This document shows, one piece after another, positions 5,982 through 14,286 of a stretch of DNA of 19,019 nucleotides; within the stretch, counting starts at the first letter, position 1; every line of letters starts with the position of its first letter. Source of the DNA: an uncultured Lachnospiraceae bacterium (GTDB lineage: Bacteria > Bacillota > Clostridia > Lachnospirales > Lachnospiraceae); contig CAJUSJ010000078.1 in NCBI GenBank assembly GCA_910588865.1, positions 1 to 19,019 on the forward strand, written 5' to 3'. Made by a program: the position numbers and the translations under genes. The notes under the pieces are model-generated. The model ran no database searches. It was not told the DNA's origin and was given only the letters and a program-made list of their open reading frames with translations.

Positions 5982-8609
5982 TTGAAGGAAAAACTGCTGC
6001 CGGGAATTTCCCAGTGCATGATCGTGAAAAACGAGGAAAAGAACATAGAGCGGGCTCTTTCCTGGGGAAAGGGAATTGTGGCGGAGCAGATCGTGGTAGA
6101 CACGGGATCCACGGACAGAACCATAAAAATCGCCCAGAGCATGGGGGCAAAGGTGTATGAGTTTGCCTGGGCAGATGATTTCGCGGCAGCCAAAAATTAC
6201 GCTGTCACCAAAGCCAAATGTGAATGGATCGCGTTTCTGGACGCGGATGAGTACTTTCTTCCAGAGGATGCTAAAAATCTGGCAATGTACATACGCAAGC
6301 TCCCCAGATCTGCTTATGATGGTATCTGCACTGCTTTTGTGGATCTGGATGACAACGGGAACGCCATGGATGTGCGCTCTCACCTGCGGATCTTTCAAAA
6401 CCTTCCCGGACTCCGGTACCACAGGCGAATCCATGAAGTTCTAAGAAAGGACGGAACCGGAAACTTACGGACAGCGGACATGACCGGTCAGCTCACTATC
6501 TATCATACCGGTTATGGAAAGGCGGAAAACCTAAAGAAACAAAAAAGCCGCAGAAATCTGGACATGATTCTGGCGGAGTTGGCGGAACATCCGGATGATT
6601 ATGAAATGTATGGATATCTGGGAAACGTATATGAGGGACAGGGGGAACTGGAGTTGGCAGAAGAAGCTTACAGAAAATCCGTTTCCTTGATGCCGGAGGA
6701 GAGAAAAGGTATCTATGATGTAACAACCTCTGAAATCTGGCGGCGGCTCCTAAATGTCCTCACTTTGATTCCAGAAAAAACAGAAGCAGAAATACTGGAA
6801 GCTTATCAACAAGCTCGGGTGAGCTGGCCAGAGGACGGGGATTATGACTATGTTCTCGCGCAATATTATGGTTCCCATGGCAATTATCAAGAAGGAGAAC
6901 AGTACCTGAGGCAGTCCTTGGAATTATTGGAGCAATATGGGTATGGAGATAAGTCCGTAAAACTGGCCGGAAATATCTTAAAAGCCCAAGAGATGCTGGC
7001 CATGTGCTGCTTCAATAACGGGAATCTGGCAGAGTGCGTCAAAATCACCGCCAGAATGCTCAAAGAGGATCCCTATCTGATGAGCCCTTTGGTGGTAATG
7101 CTGTCTGCCCTTTTAAAGGATCCCGGTATTGGTGGAAGAGGATTGGCAGGAGCCTCAGAAGCAGCCTCTTTTCTGGAAAATAACTTTTATCAGCTCAAAA
7201 CCTTAAAGGATCGACTATTTCTTTTGCGGGCAGCTATGGCGGCAGGATATCAGGATCTTGTTCAGGTGATGAAAAAGCAACTTGCTCCGGAAGAATTTGC
7301 GGCTGTCGATAAAGCAATGGATAGAAAGCTGTCAAGGCCAGCGCCTCGGTCCGTGCCTGTCCAGCTGGTGCCCGTCCCTGTTGTCTCTCAAGGCAGAAAG
7401 AAGAGGGATAGACAGCGGATCGCGTTATTCTACTGTTCTACAGAATCTTTCAATTTCTTTGCCGACCAATTAGACCGGGAGTTTCGGGCAAGGGGACACG
7501 AGACTTTTATTCTGGATCTGCGGAATCCTCCCCCAGAGAATCCACACTCTTATGCAGGTTTTTTACGGTTTGCTTCAGCAGGAATTGACGCAGCAGTCTG
7601 TTATGACGCCATGTGTATCCGGGATCAGATCTTGATTGATATATGGAACAGACAGCAAACCATGGTAGTAGATATTTTTATGGATCCTCCGCTAAGATTC
7701 CATCTGTCATTGGAAAATACTCCCGCAAGATATCATCTGTTTTGTTGTGACTGGGAACATGTAGAGTATGTGAAACAATACTTTCCAAAACAAGTGCCAA
7801 AAGTTGATTTTATGCCTCATGTAGGGGTTGTACCTGAGAAAAACGCCAAGATAATTCCTTACAGCGACCGCAAGTATGATATTTTGTTTTGTGGTACCTA
7901 TTACCGTCCTGAGGATCAGATGGAGGAAATCGTAAAAGTATATCCGGAAAACAGCGGCATGTGGCATCTTTATCAAAAAACCTTCGAAAATCTGAAAAAA
8001 GACAGCAGTCTGTCAGTGGTACAGGGGATTCTTTTTACTATAAATCAATGGAACCTAAACCTATCGGAAGAAGCGTTAAAATCAGCTTTGAATATCTCAA
8101 ATTATGTGGATTGGGCTATTCGTATGTATCAAAGAGGACGGGTAGTCACGGCTCTGGCGGAGTCTGGCCTGGATCTTTACCTTCTGGGCCGAGGTTGGGA
8201 GAATCACTTTTCCTCCAAGCTTCCCAATGTCCATCGAATTGATGACCGGATTCCATACAGAGATACTCTGACTTATATGGCAGATGCCAAGATAAATTTA
8301 AATGTGATGCCAGGATTCAAACAGGGGACCCATGACCGGGTCTTTAACACTCTTCTAAGGCATTCCATACCCTTAACGGACAGCAGCGCCTGGATTGACA
8401 ACAATTACATTGATGGGGTGGATATCGCTCTATACAACCTGGATCAGCTGGAACGGCTTCCAGATATTTCCAGACAATTGCTTAGTGATAGCAAGCTGGC
8501 AGAGAGAATTATTAAAAATGGCTATGAGAAGACAGTGAATAACTTTACCTGGAATCACTGCGCTAACTGGATTTTGGAAGCCATTAACGAAAGGAAATCA
8601 GATACATGA
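5982..8609 (+). CDS. Bifunctional glycosyltransferase: GT2-TPR fused to a CgeB-like GT
   Basis: A protein of about 875 residues carrying two glycosyltransferase units. Residues 1-440 correspond along their whole length to the stand-alone GT2-TPR proteins here: ISQCMIVKNEEKN, VVDTGSTDRT, DADEY at about 87-91 (metal site), RYHRRIHE, HTGYG, then TPR-like helices. A proline/valine-rich linker (PAPRSVPVQLVPVPVV, about 454-470) leads to a CgeB-like half (about 475-875) with NLNVMPGFKQGTHDRVFNTL near 772-791. A single protein could add two successive sugars. The start is chosen as TTG at 5982 because AAAGGGGGG (5967-5975) lies 6 bases upstream; an in-frame TTG at 5961 lacks a site. The stop overlaps the next ATG by four bases. 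The C-terminal 190 residues have a near-twin at the right edge on the minus strand. Confidence 0.88.
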   Translation: MKEKLLPGISQCMIVKNEEKNIERALSWGKGIVAEQIVVDTGSTDRTIKIAQSMGAKVYEFAWADDFAAAKNYAVTKAKCEWIAFLDADEYFLPEDAKNLAMYIRKLPRSAYDGICTAFVDLDDNGNAMDVRSHLRIFQNLPGLRYHRRIHEVLRKDGTGNLRTADMTGQLTIYHTGYGKAENLKKQKSRRNLDMILAELAEHPDDYEMYGYLGNVYEGQGELELAEEAYRKSVSLMPEERKGIYDVTTSEIWRRLLNVLTLIPEKTEAEILEAYQQARVSWPEDGDYDYVLAQYYGSHGNYQEGEQYLRQSLELLEQYGYGDKSVKLAGNILKAQEMLAMCCFNNGNLAECVKITARMLKEDPYLMSPLVVMLSALLKDPGIGGRGLAGASEAASFLENNFYQLKTLKDRLFLLRAAMAAGYQDLVQVMKKQLAPEEFAAVDKAMDRKLSRPAPRSVPVQLVPVPVVSQGRKKRDRQRIALFYCSTESFNFFADQLDREFRARGHETFILDLRNPPPENPHSYAGFLRFASAGIDAAVCYDAMCIRDQILIDIWNRQQTMVVDIFMDPPLRFHLSLENTPARYHLFCCDWEHVEYVKQYFPKQVPKVDFMPHVGVVPEKNAKIIPYSDRKYDILFCGTYYRPEDQMEEIVKVYPENSGMWHLYQKTFENLKKDSSLSVVQGILFTINQWNLNLSEEALKSALNISNYVDWAIRMYQRGRVVTALAESGLDLYLLGRGWENHFSSKLPNVHRIDDRIPYRDTLTYMADAKINLNVMPGFKQGTHDRVFNTLLRHSIPLTDSSAWIDNNYIDGVDIALYNLDQLERLPDISRQLLSDSKLAERIIKNGYEKTVNNFTWNHCANWILEAINERKSDT

Positions 8610-9760
8610 AAATATTATATATACCATGGGACAGCGTGGGCCAGGATGATCTGGAAGACGCCTTTATCCAGGAGGGCCATACCTTGGTCTATTCTACGGT
8701 TTTTCTTGAAAAAAAGACCTACAGCGATCTCCCTGAGGTAGAGGCCAGATTATCCGGGATATTGGATAATGAAAATCCTGACATTGTGTTTACCGTAAAT
8801 TATTATCCTATGATTTCAGATTTTTGCCATAGGCACAAGATTCGATATATCTCTTGGATTTATGACAGTCACTTCCGAAGAATCTATTCTAAAACTGTAA
8901 TCAATCCCTGCAATGCTATTTATATTCTGGACAAACAACTTTATCTGGAATTTCGCGAGGCAGGGGTTTCTACCGTCCGATATTTACCTATGGCAGCTAA
9001 TGTAGAGCGGCTGGATACTCTGCACACAAAACAGTCAGATTTTGCTTATGATGTCTCCTTTGTGGGGTCTCTCTATCTGGAGACTCTCCAACCTTTCACA
9101 AAAATGTCTGAATCCCTGTCAGACTACGCAAAAGGTTATCTGGATGCCCTTGTCGCGTCCCAGTTGAAGATACAAGGATATGATTTTATTCCAGATGTAC
9201 TGGGGCCTATAATGGAAGAGATGAGAAAAGCCTATCCCATCAGCCATGAGCCATGGAGTATCGAATCAGACGAGGATTACTACGCTCAACATGTCATCAA
9301 CCGTTGGATCACCACTGTGGAGCGTGTGGATCTGCTTGACGCGGTGGCTCAAAAGTTTGGTGTTGACTTTTTTACTCATTACAAAATATTTACCCTGCCG
9401 AATCTGCGCAATCATGGGCCGGCCGGTTATATGACAGAGATGCCATTGGTTTTTAAGCAGAGCAAGGTCAATCTGAACATCAGCCGCCGGGGTATGAAAG
9501 GGGGGATCCCTCTCCGTGCCTTTGACATCATGGGAAGCGGCGGATTCCTTCTAAGTAATTTCCAGTCTGATTTCCTGGATCTCTTTGTCCCAGGGGAGGA
9601 CTTTGTCTACTATGAGAGCAAAGAAGACATGCTGGATAAAATTGGCTACTATCTGTCCCATGAAGACCAGCGGCAGGCAATCGCTAAAAACGGACACGAC
9701 AAAGTGGCGGCAGCTCATACATATAGGCATCGAGTCAGGGAGATGCTGAGCGGCATATAA
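8606..9760 (+). CDS. CgeB-like glycosyltransferase (DUF3880 + glycosyltransferase family 1 domain)
   Basis: A 384-residue paralogue of the 3771-4919 product, with the same plan: MKILYIPWDSVGQDDLEDAF, NPDIVFTVNYYP, SWIYDSHF, KVNLNISRRGMKGGIPLRA and FDIMGSGGFLLSNF, ending HTYRHRVREMLSGI. The ATG overlaps the stop of the preceding fusion GT (ATGA), so the two are translationally coupled; AAAGGAAA lies about 9 bases upstream. It likely adds a sugar to the same glycan as its neighbours. Sequence differences from the other copies fall mostly in the N-terminal acceptor half, while the donor half is conserved. This suggests similar donors and different acceptors, which is inference. Confidence 0.88.
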   Translation: MKILYIPWDSVGQDDLEDAFIQEGHTLVYSTVFLEKKTYSDLPEVEARLSGILDNENPDIVFTVNYYPMISDFCHRHKIRYISWIYDSHFRRIYSKTVINPCNAIYILDKQLYLEFREAGVSTVRYLPMAANVERLDTLHTKQSDFAYDVSFVGSLYLETLQPFTKMSESLSDYAKGYLDALVASQLKIQGYDFIPDVLGPIMEEMRKAYPISHEPWSIESDEDYYAQHVINRWITTVERVDLLDAVAQKFGVDFFTHYKIFTLPNLRNHGPAGYMTEMPLVFKQSKVNLNISRRGMKGGIPLRAFDIMGSGGFLLSNFQSDFLDLFVPGEDFVYYESKEDMLDKIGYYLSHEDQRQAIAKNGHDKVAAAHTYRHRVREMLSGI

Positions 9761-9775
9761 AAATGAGGTGTTATA

Positions 9776-11107
9776 TTGAAGAAGCAAATCATGATCTCTC
9801 AATGCATGATCGTAAAAAACGAAGAGGATAATATTGAACAGGCTCTCTCATGGGGAAAGGATATTGTCTCGGAGCAGATCGTAGTAGATACTGGTTCCAC
9901 AGACCGGACCGTTGAATTGGCACAGCAGTTAGGCGCCAAAGTCTATCACTTCTCCTGGATTGATGATTTCTCAGCAGCCAAAAACTTTGCCATCAGCAAA
10001 GCAGAGTGTGAATGGATCGCTCTTTTAGACGCGGACGAATATTTTTCAAAAGAAGACGCCGGAAAACTAAAGTTGATACTGTCACAGCTGGAAGATAAAC
10101 CTTATGACGGGTTAGCTACAAAGTGGATCCACCTGGAGGACGATAAAACTATAAAGATGATAGACGCGCAGGTTCGGATATTCCGAAACCGTCCTGGGTT
10201 GAGATATCACAGAAGGATTCACGAATATCTGGCATGGGAAGATGGTACAGGTATTTCTTACTGGCAGGATACAGAAGGGCTGTCACTTTTTCATACCGGC
10301 TATGGCGCGGCGGCGGAAAAGAAAAAACAGGGGGAAGGCAGGAATCTCAGGTTGATTCAGGCTGAACTTAAGGATCACCCTGATGATTTTGACATGCTTA
10401 CTTATTTAGGCAACGAGTATATCGCTCTGGGGGAATTCGCTTTGGCGGAAGAATTATATGAAAAAACACTTGCTGATTTACCTCAGTGGGTGTATGGGGT
10501 GTATCATGTGGCTGGCTCGGAAATCCCCCTTCGCCTGATGTCTCTTCTGGCAGACCAACCAGATGTTCCTGAATCCAAAATGGAGGAAATCTATCAAAAA
10601 GCCATATCAGGCTGGCCAGAGGAAGGCGATTACGATTATTTTTTGGGGCTCTATTATTCCCGGCATGGCAATTACCAAAAGGCGGAGATCCATATCCGGC
10701 ATGGATTAGAAATTATGGAGAGATATGGAAATTTTCAAAAGTCCATGGTCATATCAGGAAAGATTCTGGAAGTATATGAGCTGCTGGCTGCCTGCTGTCT
10801 CAATAATGGAAATCCGATGGAAACCGTTCGGGTAACCACATTGGTACTCAGAGATAACCACTATCTTATGGGAAGTCTTATTCTGTTTATCATGGCTTTC
10901 CGCGATGAGATGGAGAAAAATATAGGGGGCAGAGAGGGAGCGATTCAGGTTGCTTCCCTATTAGAGAAATCCTTCTATGATTTTTCATCGCTCAAAGACC
11001 GCATGTTCGTACTCCGGGCAGCACAGAAGTCCCAATACCGCGCTTTAATTCAGGTAATTCGGGAGCTATTTTCCGCGGAAGAGTTGGCCGTGATAGATGG
11101 GATTTGA
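9776..11107 (+). CDS. GT2-TPR glycosyltransferase (SunS-like)
   Basis: A 443-residue protein with an N-terminal GT2 domain and C-terminal TPR-like helices, the architecture of protein-modifying glycosyltransferases such as SunS. Seen: MISQCMIVKNEEDN, VVDTGSTDRTVE, DADEY at about 85-89, YHRRIHEYLAW and LFHTGYG. TPR-like repeats follow near DDFDMLTYLGNEYIALGEF and GDYDYFLGLYYSRHGNYQ, and then a helical tail. The TPR part is a plausible docking surface for flagellin. The start is TTG at 9776, with GAGGTG (9765-9770) 5 bases before it; the ATG at 9791 has no site. It is the last gene of the plus-strand operon, 15 bases after the CgeB-like gene. It is very similar to the minus-strand product of 12955-14283. 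Confidence 0.9.
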   Translation: MKKQIMISQCMIVKNEEDNIEQALSWGKDIVSEQIVVDTGSTDRTVELAQQLGAKVYHFSWIDDFSAAKNFAISKAECEWIALLDADEYFSKEDAGKLKLILSQLEDKPYDGLATKWIHLEDDKTIKMIDAQVRIFRNRPGLRYHRRIHEYLAWEDGTGISYWQDTEGLSLFHTGYGAAAEKKKQGEGRNLRLIQAELKDHPDDFDMLTYLGNEYIALGEFALAEELYEKTLADLPQWVYGVYHVAGSEIPLRLMSLLADQPDVPESKMEEIYQKAISGWPEEGDYDYFLGLYYSRHGNYQKAEIHIRHGLEIMERYGNFQKSMVISGKILEVYELLAACCLNNGNPMETVRVTTLVLRDNHYLMGSLILFIMAFRDEMEKNIGGREGAIQVASLLEKSFYDFSSLKDRMFVLRAAQKSQYRALIQVIRELFSAEELAVIDGI

Positions 11108-11124
11108 TATCAGGTAGTCATTTT

Positions 11125-11173
11125 GGAGCTGTGGCAAAAAGTGGTGCCATTCCACTTTGCGACAGCTCCCTTT
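11125..11173. terminator. Hairpin between convergent operons, probable shared terminator
   Basis: GGAGCTGT (11125-11132) pairs with ACAGCTCC (11162-11169), and the inner AAAGTGG pairs with CCACTTT, with one mismatch and a small bulge. It lies between the stops of the converging genes at 11107 and 11190. The T-run is weak on both strands (CTTTCAG on plus), so efficiency is uncertain. Confidence 0.6.
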
Positions 11174-11189
11174 CAGATTTCAATAAGAT

Positions 11190-12512
11190 CTACAACCCCA
11201 ACTGTTTTCTTTCATCAGAAGTAAAAAGGACAGATGACAGATATGTTCCAAAAATCTGGCAGTCTGACATCTGGGCAGCTTTCACTAAAAACAACCGATC
11301 CTTCAGGGAAGAAAAATCATATAGTTTTGATAAAAATCCTAAAACCGCCTGATTCTCCTGTGCTGAATTGTTCCCGCCACCGGGCAGGAGAGTTTTTAGG
11401 ATCAAAGACAGCACAGCCATGTTGAACTTCTCATATTTAAGGTAAGTAACCCCGTATGTCAGACATTTTTCATTCTGTCCTGTCATGTGACAGCACCTGA
11501 CCAGAAGGTCATAAACATCAAGAAGGTTAGCGGCCATATGTAAAGCCTTGTTATTACAACCATATTTATTCAATTTTTCCATAGCTGTTTCCAGATGAAA
11601 GACCGCTTTTTCCGCCTCTCCTCTGACAGCGTAAAAATGGCCCATAATGTAATCAAAGTCAGCCTCCTGGGGAAGAAGTTTTACGGCTTTGTGATACACT
11701 TCCTCCGCTTCCCGCCAGAGACTTTCTTCCCCATCAGTGAGGAGCATCAGCAAACTGGTAAATGTAACCGCGCTCCGCTGGTCATAATCCTGTAGCTTGG
11801 AAGGCATATGTTCTATAGCGCGGCGAAACCACATGACAGCTTCTTCTTTGTCGCCATCACTTTGGCAATCATCGCCCATATAGCCCATCATCTCATAATC
11901 CTCTGGATTGTTTTTCAGCTCTTCCAGAATCAGCTTTCGGTTTCTTCCGCTTTTTTTCTTCTGCTCAAAAGCCTGCCCCTGGTAGCCGGTATGAAAGATG
12001 GACAGTTCTTTTACCGCATCCCCCAGGCGAAGTTCTCTGCCTGACTTGCATTCCAGCTGCTCGTGGATACGCCTGCGATAGCGGATATCTGGAAGATTGC
12101 GGAAAACGCGCACCTGAGTGCCAGAGGAAAAAATCTTTCCCTCCCCATCCAGTTGCTGCCAGCCTGTAGACAGGCCATCTAGATTCCGACGATTCATCTC
12201 CTTTATATACCCTGGAAGTTTCTTCACATCCTCCGGCATCATGTACTCATCCGCGTCAAGAAGAGCGATCCAATCCCCCGCGCACTGCTCAATGGCATAA
12301 TTTTTCGCGGCGGAGAAATCATCAATCCATGGAAACTCACAGACCTTAGCACCCATCTTCCTGGCCAGCTCCACGGTCCTGTCTGTGGATCCGGTATCTA
12401 CCACAATCTGCTCATACATTATAGATTTGCCCCAGGATAAGGCTCTTTCTATATTTTTCTCTTCATTTTTCACGATCATGCATTGGGAAATGCGTGTGCC
12501 TGTTTTTGACAT
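11190..12512 (-). CDS. GT2-TPR glycosyltransferase, divergent paralogue
   Basis: A 440-residue GT2-TPR protein. Seen: RISQCMIVKNEEKN, VVDTGSTDRTVE, DADEY at 86-90, YRRRIHE and IFHTGYQ. TPR-like segments follow (DYEMMGYMGDDCQSDGDKEEA, DFDYIMGHFYAVRGEAEKA). The catalytic motifs are intact, but the acceptor-side and TPR regions differ clearly from the two closely similar copies at 9776-11107 and 12955-14283, so it may use another donor or acceptor site. The ATG at 12512 has AGAGGG about 6 bases upstream. It is separated from the rest of the minus arm by 442 bases and has its own promoter, so it is probably expressed independently. It converges on the plus-strand operon at 11107. Confidence 0.9.
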   Translation of the reverse strand: MSKTGTRISQCMIVKNEEKNIERALSWGKSIMYEQIVVDTGSTDRTVELARKMGAKVCEFPWIDDFSAAKNYAIEQCAGDWIALLDADEYMMPEDVKKLPGYIKEMNRRNLDGLSTGWQQLDGEGKIFSSGTQVRVFRNLPDIRYRRRIHEQLECKSGRELRLGDAVKELSIFHTGYQGQAFEQKKKSGRNRKLILEELKNNPEDYEMMGYMGDDCQSDGDKEEAVMWFRRAIEHMPSKLQDYDQRSAVTFTSLLMLLTDGEESLWREAEEVYHKAVKLLPQEADFDYIMGHFYAVRGEAEKAVFHLETAMEKLNKYGCNNKALHMAANLLDVYDLLVRCCHMTGQNEKCLTYGVTYLKYEKFNMAVLSLILKTLLPGGGNNSAQENQAVLGFLSKLYDFSSLKDRLFLVKAAQMSDCQIFGTYLSSVLFTSDERKQLGL

Positions 12513-12531
12513 GATAACCCTCTTTTCTATT

Positions 12532-12572
12532 AATAAGCCAAATGTATTTTTGGTTGGACTTTATGGCTTATT
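12532..12572. promoter_or_regulatory. Inverted repeat at promoter start region, possible operator
   Basis: AATAAGCCA (12532-12540) and TGGCTTATT (12564-12572) are perfect 9-base inverted repeats 23 bases apart. The right half touches the -10 box and the expected transcription start of the 11190-12512 gene; the left half lies in its leader. The position suits a repressor-binding site. No regulator gene is visible nearby. Confidence 0.4.
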
Positions 12573-12599
12573 GTAGCATGGTTAAGTCACTTTTATCAA
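12570..12599 (-). promoter_or_regulatory. Likely sigma-A promoter of the 11190-12512 gene
   Basis: On the minus strand, TTGATA (12599-12594) is followed after 18 bases by TACAAT (12575-12570), with TG one base before the -10 (TGCTACAAT, an extended -10). Start of transcription would fall near 12563, about 50 bases before the ATG. Confidence 0.65.
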
Positions 12600-12954
12600 G
12601 GAAATCTTTTCGTCAGGGGGACAGTACCATTATGGAGCCGAAGCATATGCTGTTACGTTTATAGGGCACCTGTGAACATTAACGTTACAGGTGATATCTC
12701 CAGCTTCTGTCATGCGCATTCATAGCAACTAGCGAAAATCCATGGAAACCAGCCTATAGCAATAGGATTTTTGCTTTCTGACTCCATTTATCATATCCAA
12801 AGCGAGTATCGTAATATATGCTCTTTTAGAGAAGGGACTCTTTGTGCCATAAAGTATACAATCAGAACGGAAAGTGTGTGGACTTATCTGAACAATAATC
12901 ATCTAAGTTGCGGGACTTAATACGTCCACCTGTTTAAACGCTTCCTAACTAATC
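12600..12954. other. Intergenic gap inside the minus arm, no convincing gene
   Basis: These 355 bases of moderate GC hold no gene I can support. A hairpin CACCTGTGAAC/GTTACAGGTG lies at 12667-12693 without a T-run. A 57-codon minus-strand frame (12729-12902) has no ribosome site and no recognisable product. I found no clear terminator after the 12955-14283 gene, so readthrough towards 11190-12512 is possible. Confidence 0.5.
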
Positions 12955-14283
12955 TTAGGCTCTGTCTAGTGCCTTCAATTCTTCTTCAGAAAACAACCCT
13001 CGAAGAATCTGAATCAATTCCTGATACTCCGCTGATTCCGCGGCCCGCAACACAAACATACGATCCTTTAATGACGTAAAATCATAAAATGATTTCTCCA
13101 AAAGAGAAGCAACCTGCAATGCGCCCCATTTTTCTTCCCCAGTTGTTTCCATCTCGCTTCGGAACGCTATCATAAACAGGATAAGCGTTCCCATAAGATA
13201 GGGATTTTGGTTTAACATTACTGTAGTAAGACGAACCGTCTCTCTCAAATTTCCATTGTTAAGGCAACAGACGGACAGCAGCTCATAGGCTTGCGTAATC
13301 TTTCCAGATAGAATCATGGATTTTTGGTAATTTCCATATTTCTCCATAATTTCCAGTCCACGTCGGATATACGGCTCCGCTTTAGAGTAATTTCCATGCC
13401 GAGAATAGTAGAGTCCTACAAAATAATCATAATCTCCTTCCTCTGGCCAGCCTGTCACTGCCTTTTCATAAATCTCCAAAAGATCAGATTCCTTTGTATT
13501 TGGTTGGTCTACCATTACAGACAGTAAACGCAGAGGAACCTCGGAAGCCGCCACATGGTAGACACCATGGGTCCATTTAGGCATTCGGGAAAGCACCTCC
13601 CGGTAAGTCTCCTCGGCCAAGGCATATTCCTCCAACCCCACATATTCGTTTCCTAAATAGGTCAGCATCTCAAAATCATCCGGGTGATCTTTAAGTTCTG
13701 CCAGAATCAATTTGAGATTTCTTCCTCCCCTTTGCTTTTTTTTCTTGGCGGCTTCTCCATAGCCAGTATGGAACAGTGATAATCCTTCCGTGTCCTGGCG
13801 ATAGGAGATTCCTTTATCATCTTCCCATGCCAAATACTCATGAATCTTTCTGTGATACCGTAGTCCTGGACAGTTGCGAAAAATTCGAACCTGAGTATCT
13901 ATCATTCCGATACTACCATTGTCATCCAGATGAATCCAGTTTGTTGCCAGCCCGTCATAGGGTGTATTTTTTAAGTTAGCTAATAATAACGGCAGTTTTT
14001 TGGCGTCTTCTTCTGAGAAATACTCGTCTGCATCTAAGAGAGCGATCCACTCATATCTAGCTTTGCTAATGGCGAAATTTTTGGCAGCCGAGAAATCGTC
14101 TACCCAAGAGAAATGATATACTTTAGCTCCTAACTGTCTTGCTATTTCTACTGTCCGATCCGTAGAACCAGTATCTACTACAATTTGCTCGGACATAATA
14201 CACTTTCCCCAGGAAAGAGCTCGCTGAATATTCTCCTCCTCATCTTTTACAATCATACATTGGGAAATTTTGACTTGGTTCAT
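12955..14283 (-). CDS. GT2-TPR glycosyltransferase (SunS-like)
   Basis: A 442-residue near-twin of the plus-strand 9776-11107 product: KISQCMIVKDEEEN, VVDTGSTDRTVEIARQLGAK, DADEY at 84-88, RYHRKIHEYLAWEDD and LSLFHTGYG, then TPR-like helices and the same helical tail (SLKDRMFVLRAAESAEY). All GT2 motifs are present. It starts 3 bases after the stop of the PEP-mutase fusion; GGGGA overlaps that gene's end, so the two are cotranscribed and probably coupled. Its base composition (about 40-48% GC in sampled lines) contrasts sharply with the very GC-rich gene just upstream, so the two have different recent histories. In this arm it is the likely partner that puts sugar on the protein while upstream genes make the phosphonate decoration; that role is inference. 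Confidence 0.9.
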   Translation of the reverse strand: MNQVKISQCMIVKDEEENIQRALSWGKCIMSEQIVVDTGSTDRTVEIARQLGAKVYHFSWVDDFSAAKNFAISKARYEWIALLDADEYFSEEDAKKLPLLLANLKNTPYDGLATNWIHLDDNGSIGMIDTQVRIFRNCPGLRYHRKIHEYLAWEDDKGISYRQDTEGLSLFHTGYGEAAKKKKQRGGRNLKLILAELKDHPDDFEMLTYLGNEYVGLEEYALAEETYREVLSRMPKWTHGVYHVAASEVPLRLLSVMVDQPNTKESDLLEIYEKAVTGWPEEGDYDYFVGLYYSRHGNYSKAEPYIRRGLEIMEKYGNYQKSMILSGKITQAYELLSVCCLNNGNLRETVRLTTVMLNQNPYLMGTLILFMIAFRSEMETTGEEKWGALQVASLLEKSFYDFTSLKDRMFVLRAAESAEYQELIQILRGLFSEEELKALDRA

Positions 14284-14286
14284 GAT

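Noticed and set aside
5907..6434. 175-codon minus-strand frame opposite the fusion GT start
   Set aside because: It lies opposite the conserved GT2 motifs of the real plus-strand gene, and there is no family match.
11104..11352. 82-codon plus-strand frame after the 9776-11107 gene
   Set aside because: It runs through the shared hairpin and then opposite the 3' end of the minus-strand GT2-TPR gene. No ribosome site or motifs.
12667..12693. Hairpin CACCTGTGAAC/GTTACAGGTG as a terminator for the minus arm
   Set aside because: No T-run follows on either strand, and it is about 260 bases past the upstream gene's stop.
12729..12902. 57-codon minus-strand frame in the gap between the two GT2-TPR genes
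   Set aside because: No ribosome site and no similarity I recognise; probably chance. I also looked for transposase remnants in this gap and saw none I could support.
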